Shown here: positions 53,904-63,016 of the stretch, piece by piece
Layout: every line of letters begins with the position of its first letter
How positions within the stretch are numbered: the stretch's first letter is position 1
From: Gari tellinella
Taxonomy: Eukaryota > Mollusca > Bivalvia > Cardiida > Psammobiidae
NCBI GenBank assembly: GCA_922989275.2
Contig: OV277870.1
Coordinates: 59,359,079-59,423,078, forward strand
Direction of reading: 5' to 3'
DNA: 64,000 nucleotides
The notes under the pieces: model-generated
Seen by the model: the letters and a program-made list of their open reading frames with translations, nothing else
Databases searched by the model: none
Told to the model about the DNA's origin: nothing
Made by a program: the position numbers and the translations under genes

Positions 53904-54518
53904 CAATAGCAAAATCTTCAGTGAATGTGCTTGTGCTTCATATCTAGGTCACTCTGGTTGTCATGACAACAGCCTTGACCTACATATTCTGTGATCGTAG
54001 TTTAATCTGAATGATGGGGTACTGAAAGCTTACCAAAGCAACATATTGACCTTGCATTTGTATTTAGAAAAGAAATGTAGTAGTGGTCATGCGGCTTCAT
54101 TAAGTTCATTTGCAGTACTTTACTATGGAGTTCTTGTTACCATGGAAACAGCGATTTACCTACATATAACAGTACTCTTCCAGTAATGGTCATACTTATG
54201 TGCTTTCTGCTGGTGCTATTTATCAACACCTTAAAATCTGCATACTGTGTTACTCATATTTGTTCAGTCAAATGTTTGATTACTGCAGGACAAAAGTAAT
54301 GCAGAAAGCTCCCTAAGGGAGCTTTCTGCATTACTTTTGTCCTGCAGTAATCAAACATTTGTTTGGAAGCTTGTCCGTGCATCTTATTATTTAATTATCA
54401 CAGATATGACACATTGTTTGTGAAATTTATCTACTGAATGTTTAATTGACTTTAGGAAGAAGTAATAGATTGCTACCGTCAAATAGTTTTGCTTTGGACA
54501 ATGAAGATCAGTTTGTCT
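53904..54518 (+). other. Probable start of the RhoGEF 3' untranslated region
   Basis: This follows the stop codon and shows no coding signal. It contains a perfect Q-type hairpin at 54270-54362 (listed separately). AATAAA occurs at 55409-55414 and at 57994-57999; either could be the polyadenylation signal, but the true cleavage site cannot be chosen from sequence alone. Confidence 0.4.
54270..54362. repeat. Perfect Q-type hairpin, about 45-base arms
   Basis: AATGTTTGATTACTGCAGGA and its exact complement surround AAAGCTCCCTAAGGGAGCTTT. There are no mismatches across the whole stem, making it the cleanest hairpin in the window. Confidence 0.85.
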
Positions 54519-54772
54519 CTTAAAATTGTGAAGAAATGAGTATACTCGTCCTTTACAAAGAGTCTGCTTGTGAAGACTACACCATTATAATGCATGCAGC
54601 AAACAGTGTATACCCAGATCAGAGTGCTCTTTCAGGAGCACTCTGATCTAGGTCTGCACTGTTTGTCATTTTGAAATAAACAATGAAAAACAACCCTAAA
54701 CAGTAAAATGGGAATAGACTTTTTCGGAAAGTGGAATTGTCCATTTGAAGCTTTAGGGGCGATTGAGTTAAC
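54519..54772. mobile_element. MITE B copy, left end eroded
   Basis: Hairpin CAAACAGTGTATACCCAGAT with tip GTGCTCTTTCAGGAGCAC; right GGGGCGATTGAGTTAA. Confidence 0.78.
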
Positions 54773-54890
54773 AGAAGAATTGTACATACTAGAATTAATA
54801 TACATTCCAGTTGCTATGGCAACAATACAACTATAAGACTCATAAAAATCAATATGATTGAGGTATTCAGCCTATTCTATGATAAATGTT

Positions 54891-55106
54891 TAATCCCTTC
54901 ACTGCCGTGACATCATCAATTTTAAACAATTGTCGTCTGCTTTTATTTCTTAAATATTTAATTTTGCTATTTTGACTGAAGAAATATTGAAATGAGTGTA
55001 AAAAGGTTTGGATCCTGATCAGACGCTGTGTAATGTTGTGTCTGATCAGGATCCAAACTGTTTGCAAAAAACTGTTGTGCTCGGGGTAAGGCAGTGAAGG
55101 GGTTAA
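54891..55106. mobile_element. MITE H copy, complete, TTAA-flanked
   Basis: TTAATCCCTTCACTGCCGTG to GGCAGTGAAGGGGTTAA. Hairpin at about 55000-55066 with GGATCCTGATCAGACGC arms and a diverged tip. Confidence 0.82.
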
Positions 55107-55164
55107 TATGGACTTTTCCAGTTTTGAAAAAATGACTACCCGGTAATTTATGTTGATATTTAGA

Positions 55165-55356
55165 GGTGTGCTTAGAGAGAGCAAATTCAAGTTTTCAAAC
55201 ATTTTCACCCTTATTTCTCCACCAAATCCTCTGATGTTACTACTCATTAGAATCATCTCAAAGAGACAATTCTAATGAGTAGTGACAATATAGGGTTTGG
55301 TGCAGACATAGATTTTATATTTTGAAATACCCCCCTTTTCTGGGGTCTTTGACAAG
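55165..55356. mobile_element. MITE C copy, ends eroded
   Basis: TCTCCACCAAATCCTCTGAT, hairpin ATTAGAATCATCTCAAAGAG, right CCCCCCTTTTCTGGGG. Confidence 0.75.
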
Positions 55357-55760
55357 CCACATTGCAGTTTGTATCATGATTGTGTAATAGTCAAGTTCCT
55401 ACCTTTCCAAATAAATATTTTATGGATCAAAGATATATAATTATACAGTTTATTTTCTATGCATTTAATTTTGATATATTTTTTAAAACTGTATGGTAGT
55501 TTTCATTGTGGGACCAATGTTAAATCCATGATCTGACATGATTTTTGTCTACTGTGAAGTTATCACCTTAAAGTTTTAATTTAAGATTCTGTTATTGATG
55601 AGTATCAAACATCTGGATCATAGCTTGGCAACTAATAACTCTGCTGCCAACGTTTGGTCCAAGCTGATGCTTGATATTTGAGTAAATGTAAGCAGAATAA
55701 GTGTAAATGCTGAAGAGGTATTATGACACAAGAAGATGCATTCCAAGCCAATGTTTTGCA
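55357..55760. other. Non-coding stretch, no element seen
   Basis: AT-rich; contains AATAAA at 55409-55414. Confidence 0.45.
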
Positions 55761-56196
55761 CAGTAAAACTCCTTTATTGCAGCCTCTAGAAGACTATTTG
55801 GCGGTTTAAAATACATGTAACATCTTAAAAGAAGACGAAAGTAGAGCAGAAAGCTGCTTTACTTAAATCTTGCTTTAACCCTTTACTCCATAGAAGCGCC
55901 TTTTAGGGAATATGATATATTCCTCCGCAGAAGAAAATAGTTCCAATTTAATCAATCATGAATAAATATTATTGGGAATAGTTTCTATATTCAAGCACAT
56001 AATAGCTTAAAGAAGGCTGAAGGTATAGCAGAATGCGCCTCAAGGCACATTCTGCTTTACTTTTAACCTGCTTTAAGTAGTCATCTATGTTCAATACTAG
56101 AAATAAGCTATCAGGTAAAGGGTTAAACAGTTACCCTGCCATAAACACAGAAAAATAGAACAACATTTGGTGGTCGTAATACAGGGGTTTTTACTG
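55761..56196. mobile_element. MITE F copy interrupted by MITE A
   Basis: CAGTAAAACTCCTTTATTGC to GTAATACAGGGGTTTTTACTG. The host hairpin tip is shortened (CAGAAAGCTGC). Confidence 0.72.
55875..56126 (+). mobile_element. MITE A copy nested in MITE F arm
   Basis: TTAACCCTTTACTCCATAGA to TCAGGTAAAGGGTTAA, at the TTAA of CTTGCTTTAA in the F hairpin. Confidence 0.85.
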
Positions 56197-56480
56197 TATG
56201 TTTATTAATGTTCTATGATTATGTTAATGTGATTTGACATTTGTAGGTGTCACAAGAGTTACCTCCCATTCATGTAATAATTTTTGTTTTTGTTTCAAAT
56301 GTCAAGACTCTTCGTAATTCTTCTTTAAAGTTTTTAATAATTTGTTAAATCTTTTTTATTTTAAATTATTGGTTTATAATTCATGCAGAATAGAACACCA
56401 AAAAAGTTAATGTACAGAAACACCTGTGTTTAGCAAACAGTCAATACAGAACATGGCGATCTGTAAATACAGCTTACTGC

Positions 56481-56733
56481 TTAACCCATTACCCCATAGC
56501 CTGTTATTTAGTTTTGAAAACAGGTGATCACTTAAAACAGGTTGAAAGTAAAGCAGAATGCACCTTGAAGCGCATTCTGCTTTACTTTCAGCCAGTTTTA
56601 AGCTACCATCTGCTAAGATGTAGAAAACAGTTCTTATCATACTTATTTATGACTGTATAAAGTGGAAATATTTTCTTCAGTGGAGGAAAAAATGAGAAGC
56701 ATAAAAAGCTGTATTAATGGGGTAACAGGTTAA
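56481..56733 (-). mobile_element. MITE A copy, complete, reverse
   Basis: TTAACCCATTACCCCATAGC to GGGGTAACAGGTTAA; its right TTAA is shared with the adjacent B copy. Confidence 0.88.
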
Positions 56734-56980
56734 CCCTTTGAACCCTAGTCCCGCATATAGGCGTCCTTTTCAAACAGTATACATGTGAAAAGTGCACATG
56801 TCCTATGCAAACAGTGAAAACCCAGATCAGAGGGCTCCTTACGGAGCCCTCTGATCAGGATATTCACTGTTTGTCATAATGCAAAACATTGACAAAAACA
56901 ACCCTTAAAGGCCAGAAATGGACTAGACTAGAATGGAATCTGGAATTGTCCATTTAAAGTTTCAGGGAGGAAAGAGTTAA
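56730..56980. mobile_element. MITE B copy, complete, abutting MITE A
   Basis: TTAACCCTTTGAACCCTAGT to GGGAGGAAAGAGTTAA. Hairpin with GGCTCCTTACGGAGCC tip. The two elements share one TTAA. Confidence 0.9.
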
Positions 56981-57230
56981 TACAGGAGAAAGGTAATGCA
57001 ACAATCTCAAATAGGAGCATTTTGCTTTGCCTCACCTAAGTACTGTATTAAGCTGCCAAGTTTTTATAAGATTACAAATTCATATTCTTTTCAAGTGTCT
57101 GTTATAGACAAGTTTCTCTATAGTTAGTTTTAAGTTTTAATGGCTTATTCATTTTATCCTTTTAAAATTTCAGTTTTAAATATTTTAACAGCCATTTTAC
57201 TTAAATGGATTTTTAAATCATTTGTTATCT

Positions 57231-57517
57231 TTAACCCTTTACTCCATACATTGTTTCTCAGGTTTGAAAACAGATGACCACTTAAAGCAGGGTGAAAGCA
57301 GAGCAGAAGTGCCTTATGGCACAACCTGCTTTACTTATAGCCTGTTTTAAGCTACCATCTAATTTTTTGGTGTGTTCATGGGGTTATGAACTAAATTACA
57401 GCCAATAAAAGCTAACCAAAAATAATGAAAACAAACAATATTAAATTATGAGTGTATGAATAAGAACTGTTTACTTCAGTTGATAAATAAAGTCATGTTT
57501 ATTGGGTAAAGGGTTAA
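57231..57517 (-). mobile_element. MITE A copy, reverse, with internal insertion
   Basis: TTAACCCTTTACTCCATACA to TATTGGGTAAAGGGTTAA; about 60 extra bases separate the hairpin from the right part. Confidence 0.78.
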
Positions 57518-57738
57518 AATATCCATGGTTGACTTCACCAATCTATTCAGAACTTCCAGTTGATTTTAGACTCTTGAAGGTGAAAGCATAGACAAGTAGT
57601 CCAAAAGGATGACTTTCTTTACTAATCTGATATTCTCTTGTGCAATATAAAAATGTATTTTGTTGTATGACATTGTGCTCTGTTATTGAATCTGCATTTT
57701 ATTGTTGTTACTGTTGATATTGTATAAGTTTGCAAGTT

Positions 57739-57931
57739 CAGGGCTCCAGATAAGAGAGAGTAAACTGAACAAATCCAACATTTTCTCGCCCATTTCAGCA
57801 CCAAATCCTATGGTGTGACTACTCATTAGAATCGTCTCTCCGAGACGGTGCTAATGAGTAATCACACCATAGGGTTTAATACAGAAATAAAGATTTTATA
57901 TTTTGAAATACTCCCCTTATCTGGAGCCCTG
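57739..57931. mobile_element. MITE C copy, complete
   Basis: CAGGGCTCCAGATAAGAGAG to CTTATCTGGAGCCCTG; AAGTT adjoins both ends. Hairpin tip GTCTCTCCGAGAC. Confidence 0.9.
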
Positions 57932-58008
57932 AAGTTGTATAAGTTGGTAGCTTCATCCTAGGACTTCTGATAAATCTATAAATGTCTGTGTTCAATAAAA
58001 ACATTAAA

Positions 58009-58220
58009 TTTAAGATTTAGGACCTCTACTTAGATCAGACCAAAATTGGTTGTCTACGTACAGCCTTTACCCATTTTTGTCACTGACAGCACATTCAAGA
58101 CCATGCTAAAGCATGGTTCGGAATGAACTGACAGCTGACGATAATGGACAATTGCACGCCGTAGCGTATGGATACTGACCAACTTTGGCTGAAGCTCATT
58201 AGGGGTTCTCAACCTTAAAT
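58009..58220. mobile_element. MITE N copy
   Basis: TTAAGATTTAGGACCTCTAC to TAGGGGTTCTCAACCTTAA; short palindrome CCATGCTAAAGCATGG inside. Confidence 0.72.
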
Positions 58221-58329
58221 TGACTCCAGGAAAGAGCTTTGTTGATGATCAAATAGCCTCACATTTTGATTTCTATTTTATTTTCTCTTAGCAATGCGCA
58301 TATTTACAGTATACTAGTGAAAAAATCCC

Positions 58330-58420
58330 TTACCATAATGCAATCAGTGTAGACTCGGATCAGATGACTCCTTAAAGATCTCTCTGATCAAGGTCTGCAT
58401 GCTGTACATAAGTTCATTAC
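58330..58420. repeat. Eroded module 2 arms
   Basis: GCAATCAGTGTAGACTCGGA and CTGATCAAGGTCTGCATG. Confidence 0.45.
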
Positions 58421-58425
58421 TTGGT

Positions 58426-58580
58426 CAGGATCAGCGCTTATAAAGCGTTTGAGTGTAGTCACAGTACATTCTCAAGCATTTGATAGGTCAGATTTGAGCC
58501 TAGACTCAAATCTGACCAATAAAATGCTTGAGAATGATTTCCGACTCAAACGCTTTATAAGCATGAACCCTGGATTAGAG
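58426..58580. mobile_element. MITE K copy, nested inverted repeats
   Basis: Outer pair CGCTTATAAAGCGTTTGAGT and ACTCAAACGCTTTATAAGC; inner pair TTCTCAAGCATTTGATAGGT and AATGCTTGAGAA around TGAGCCTAGACTCA. Confidence 0.75.
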
Positions 58581-58701
58581 ACAGAGAATAGTATTCAAAT
58601 TAATATACATATCATGGTATTTATTATTAAAGTAAAGTTTTCATTTTCAAAATACATATTGAAATAATTTGTCAAATGAAAATCTTAAGTTTCATGATTA
58701 T

Positions 58702-59181
58702 TTAACCCTTTATTCCATAGCCTGTAGTTTTGAAGAAAGAGGATCACTTGGAGCAAAATATGCCTTAACCCTTTCCCTTATAGAAGCGACTTTTAGCGTA
58801 TTTAATTTATTCCTCCGCTGAAGAAAATAGTTCTAATTTAATCAATAATGAATATGTATTTATGGAAATATTTTCTATATTATAGTACATGATAGCTTAA
58901 AGCAGGCTGAAAGTAAAGCAGAATGCGCCCTAAGGCGCATTCTGCTTTACTTTCAACCTGCTTTAAGTAGTCACCTATCTTAAGTACTAGAAATAGGCTA
59001 TCAGGTAAAGGGTTAAGGCACATTCTAGTTTACTTTCAACCTGCTTTAAGTTATTATCTGCTAGGACATGGGAAATGTTTCTTATGTTGCATATACATTT
59101 CTGTATAAGATGGAACAAATTTCTTCAGTGTAGGAATGAAATAGATGCATAAAAAGACATATTAATGATGTAAAGGATTAA
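58702..59181 (-). mobile_element. MITE A copy, reverse, interrupted by a second A
   Basis: TTAACCCTTTATTCCATAGC; broken at TATGCCTTAA and resumed TTAAGGCACATTCTAGTTTA; right end GATGTAAAGGATTAA. Confidence 0.8.
58765..59016 (+). mobile_element. MITE A copy nested in MITE A at the hairpin tip
   Basis: TTAACCCTTTCCCTTATAGA to TCAGGTAAAGGGTTAA. Complete and close in sequence to the copies at 2875 and 60612. Confidence 0.9.
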
Positions 59182-59261
59182 GAGTTTTGATACATTGTGC
59201 TGAAAAAATACTGCCTACATTCATCAGCCAAATAATATTTATGCACCAAAAGACATATATA

Positions 59262-59501
59262 CAGTGGAGAATCTGTTATTCATTCCCGTTTAAACGCAAA
59301 CGTACGCAAAGCACTAAAACGTAGAAAAGAACAACTTTTAGACAATTCTGATATTTCATGTTTATCTTGGTGGCAAACAGTTTGGAGCCTGATCAGACGC
59401 CGGGTTACCCGGCGTCTGATCTGGCTCCAAACTGTTTGCACTGCAAATAATAGTTTTAGCATAAACGCGTTTATTGGGAAAGAATAACACATTCTCCACT
59501 G
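59262..59501. mobile_element. MITE E copy, complete, TA-flanked
   Basis: CAGTGGAGAATCTGTTATTC to AATAACACATTCTCCACTG. Perfect hairpin at about 59373-59440, tip GCCGGGTTACCCGGC. Confidence 0.9.
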
Positions 59502-59588
59502 TATATAGTCTATATTTTCTGGACTGTTTTCTATTTTTTGCAGAGCTCCTAATAGAGAGAGTATTTCAGTTACTACACTTATTATGTC

Positions 59589-59827
59589 TTAACCCCATAG
59601 ATACCCCTTTTTACAACTTTCATTTATTCCTCTACTGAAGAAAATAGTTCCAATTTATACTGATACAAAATAAGAATCATAAAAAAATATTTTCCATATT
59701 CTAACAGATTAGCAGTAGCTTAAAGCAGGCTGAAAGTAAAGCAGAATGTTCCTTCAGGAATAATCTGCTTTACTTTAAGTGATAAAACTGTCTCCAATGC
59801 TAGAGACAGTCAATGGGTAATGGGTTA
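59589..59827 (+). mobile_element. MITE A copy with one hairpin arm deleted
   Basis: TTAACCCCATAGATACCCCT to CAATGGGTAATGGGTTAA. The right arm stops after TCTGCTTTACTT. Confidence 0.8.
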
Positions 59828-60402
59828 AATGCTGTTTTCCCTGCATCTTTTGAATGCTTTTTTGTATTGCAATTTGATATTTACATTCCATGTACAACGG
59901 ACTGCTTCATGACTGAGTGTATGTTAAAGTATGGTTAATATAACCAGTCAAGAGACCAAGTATTTTCTGTAATAAGAACTGCTTTGCTTAAGGATGCAAG
60001 GATATTGTGTCATGTTAAAACATCTCTACCCCAGTAAATTATTGAATTGTATCTGATAGTTGTAAATATTTGTATGAACAAAGGGTAAGATTATACTGCT
60101 TGTAGCCTGTAAGCCTGAACACTGTGCCATTTTGTATTCCTGTAAGTACCTTAGAATGCCTTATATATGCTACATATGTACAGTATTGCACAGCTAAACT
60201 CTGTGACATTCTAAACAAGTAATCCCACTTCTGACACCATAGTTCAATGTTTGACTCTACATAGCAAGTATCATAACCAGAGTGATTCATGAATGTGGTG
60301 ATTGCTCTTCTGTGATTGGTCAGTTGGTGGTACCAACACAGTGAGTGACTGGGCTTATCAGCAAGCAAGTTTGTTAACCTGTAGTAAATGTAACAGTTAT
60401 TA
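59828..60402. other. Non-coding stretch, no element seen
   Basis: The open frame 60039-60368 on the minus strand has no recognisable domain and is not supported. Confidence 0.45.
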
Positions 60403-60600
60403 CAGTGGAGAAGACGTTATTATTTCCCAATAGATAGGTTCATGCTTAAACAAATGTTCATTGCCAGGAGTCTCATCAGGCTCCAAATTACATTAAAATA
60501 AATTGTGGGAAGTTTTGAAAAGCTGTAATTTTCCACATTTTATTGCATTGTGTTTGTATTTAGTTTCATTAAATGGGAAAGAACTATGACTTCTCCACTG
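60403..60600. mobile_element. MITE E copy, hairpin lost
   Basis: CAGTGGAGAAGACGTTATTA to GAACTATGACTTCTCCACTG; only GTCTCATCAGGCTCCAAAT remains of module 2. Confidence 0.75.
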
Positions 60601-60611
60601 TATACATGTTA

Positions 60612-60863
60612 TTAACCCTTTCCCTCATAGAAGCGACTTTTAGCGTATTTAATTTATTCCTCCGCTGAAGAAAATAGTTCCAATTTAAACAGTCATGATT
60701 ATATAGTATAGGGAAAATTTTCAATATTCTAGCACATGGAAGCTTAAAGCAGGCTGAAAGTAAAGCAGAATGCGCCTTAGGGCGCATTCTGCTTTACTTT
60801 CAACCTGCTTTAAGTAGTCACCTATTTTCAATACTAGAAATAGGCTATCAGGTAAAGGGTTAA
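60612..60863 (+). mobile_element. MITE A copy, complete
   Basis: TTAACCCTTTCCCTCATAGA to TCAGGTAAAGGGTTAA, hairpin at 60741-60814. Confidence 0.92.
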
Positions 60864-60939
60864 ACATCTTCTATACAGATATAGTGAAACCTGTGGCCAG
60901 TAACAAATCTTCACAAAACAGGCAGTCTATAAGAGAGGT

Positions 60940-61025
60940 AGATCAATGCAGAACTTAAGCAATGCAGAAAGCTCCTAAAGGAGCTTTCTGTATTGCTTTT
61001 GTTCTGCATTAATCAAGTACCTGTT
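60940..61025. repeat. Q-type hairpin
   Basis: ATCAATGCAGAACTTAAGCA and GCTTTTGTTCTGCATTAATC around AAAGCTCCTAAAGGAGCTTT. Confidence 0.7.
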
Positions 61026-61147
61026 TATAATGATTGTCATAGTTTTGTATTTGGCTTGTCCTCAACATTGATTTTATTCTATAAGTATGTCATCTGCTCA
61101 GTCATAGTCTGCTGATTTGGTGTACAGGCACCACAGATGACAACTAT

Positions 61148-61404
61148 TTAACTCTTTGAACCCTAGTCCCGCTTATACATGTAGGCATCCTTTTCAAACA
61201 GTGTACATGTGAACAGTACACTTGTCCTGTGCAAACAGTGAAGATCCAGATCAGAGAGCCCCGAAAGGAGCCCTCTGATCAGGGTCTTCACTGTTTGTCA
61301 TAATGCTAAACATTGACCAAAACAACCCTTAAAAGTCAGAAATGGACTAGACTAAAATGGAAACTGGAATTTTCCATTTAAAGTTTCAGGGAGGAAAGAG
61401 TTAA
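61148..61404. mobile_element. MITE B copy, complete
   Basis: TTAACTCTTTGAACCCTAGT to GGGAGGAAAGAGTTAA; the tip is mispaired (GAGCCCCGAAAGGAGCCC). Confidence 0.88.
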
Positions 61405-61671
61405 AGCAGATTACGTTATATAGTGAAGCGGTTAACAGCTTTTTGTATGAATCTATACACAGTTTGCCAGCCTGTTTGGATTGAGACAGGAAACAAGAGA
61501 TATATGCTTGAAGCTATAACCGATTTTATATCTGGAGAAAAGTACCACATTTATACAAAATCTGATGTTATACTCGTAACAATGAAAACAATAAAAAATA
61601 TCTACATATAATTATTGTTTTGTTATTTTGTCAGACAAAACCCTGGTTTGATTTGAAGCAAATATGAAAAG

Positions 61672-62028
61672 AAGTACAAGGCTACCATAATTCGCTCTTA
61701 AAATCCTAAGATTTCCAAATGTTCAAGCCCCCATTTAGGAATCATACCTTTAACTGTCACTTAACCCTTAAAATTTCTATGTCAGGCTTTATTACACAAA
61801 CATAATTATGCAAACAGTTTAGATCAAGATCCGACGCCGCGTTACGCGGCGTCTGATCTAAATCTAAACTGTTTAACATCCACATCAATGTTTCCTTATA
61901 AAATACTCATCAACTTCTGAATTCTAAAAATAAGAGTATAGTAGAAATCAGAGGATTTCAAAAGAAATACGTAGGTCCGGAGACATTTAGAAAATTCTGG
62001 AGAAATGGCAGTGCTGGAAGTAACTCTT
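61672..62028. mobile_element. MITE I copy, reverse, with a module 2 hairpin inside
   Basis: AGGCTACCATAATTCGCTCT at the left and GGAGAAATGGCAGTGCTG at the right match I reversed. The interior (from TTAACCCTTAAAATTTC at 61761) holds a perfect hairpin at 61810-61876 with CCGCGTTACGCGG tip. Confidence 0.62.
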
Positions 62029-62077
62029 ATTTTCCCACTGGGCAAGCCAACCCGCTGCATGCTAAAAGGAACACTAG

Positions 62078-62276
62078 TTACCCTTTTCCCTATAGCCTGT
62101 TTCTAGTCTTGAAGATATGTCAGCAATTAAAGCATGTTCAAAATAAAGCAGAATGGGACTAAATGTGTATTCTGCTTTACTTTCAGTCAGCTTTAAGCTC
62201 TGAGTAGTGTAAGAAACATTTCTTATGATGAATAAATAAGTTGCGTAAAAAGCTTATATACAAAGTAAAGGGTTAA
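62078..62276 (-). mobile_element. MITE A copy, reverse, eroded hairpin
   Basis: TACCCTTTTCCCTATAGCC to AAAGTAAAGGGTTAA; it shares its right TTAA with the next element. Confidence 0.75.
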
Positions 62277-62484
62277 CCCTTAGCCTGCCACTCACAACTA
62301 TAGCTCCATATGCAAACAGCTTGGATCCGGATGAGACATTGAGTAACTCGGCGTCTCATCCGGATCCAAGCTGTTTGACACTCGGACAACATTTTCAGCA
62401 ATTTTGAGCAACTTTGAAGCACTTTGAAACTTGAAGCAGACGAGAAATAGCAGACGACAATTTATTTGGCGGGCTAAGGGTTAA
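62273..62484. mobile_element. MITE H copy, TTAA-flanked
   Basis: TTAACCCTTAGCCTGCCACT to GGCGGGCTAAGGGTTAA. Hairpin at about 62310-62380 with GCTTGGATCCGGATGAGAC arms. Confidence 0.85.
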
Positions 62485-63016
62485 TTATGTACATATTTTG
62501 GATGACTGTTGTAAATAATTGTTATATATACGACTTCCTGTCAAATGTATTTGAATGTGGCACCACTTTGTATGTAACATAAAACTGTTCAAGACAGGAT
62601 CTCGAACCCACACCACCAACTTCCGAATTCCCAGTCTTCAACAAGTCTTGCTTGTGTTTCATTGCAATAGCAGCATAGTGTATCTGTGTCATCAATTTAC
62701 TGCACTGATTTTCGAACTTCATCACTAATTTCACCTTGGTATGCAACACAAACTATAAGTTATACAGCAACATGACGCGTTTGCTTGCCAAGAACTATTA
62801 TTTGCTGGGGGGTTAGCTCGTCATAGCAAGCCGTTGTGAGTTGTCGGCGACTTTAGTGTTAACACGAAAGAAGCCACGACTCAAACTTGCTCAGAATATA
62901 TGTGACCATAAGTTCTGGGATATTGTTCTTTGGCAGAATCGGACCAATAGGTCAAGAAATATCTGTCCTTGTAGTGTTGAAAATGACATGTCAGTGTTAA
63001 CTTTTTTCCAATACCA
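62485..63016. other. Non-coding stretch, no firm feature
   Basis: A box B-like GGGTTCGAGATCC on the minus strand near 62588-62600 hints at a decayed SINE, but no box A at the right spacing is convincing. Confidence 0.35.

Noticed and set aside
60039..60368. Minus-strand open frame of 109 codons
   Set aside because: No domain, no splice context, and composition is like the surrounding non-coding DNA.
62522..62749. Possible tRNA-headed SINE (box B-like GGGTTCGAGATCC, minus strand)
   Set aside because: No convincing box A at the expected distance and no SINE body.
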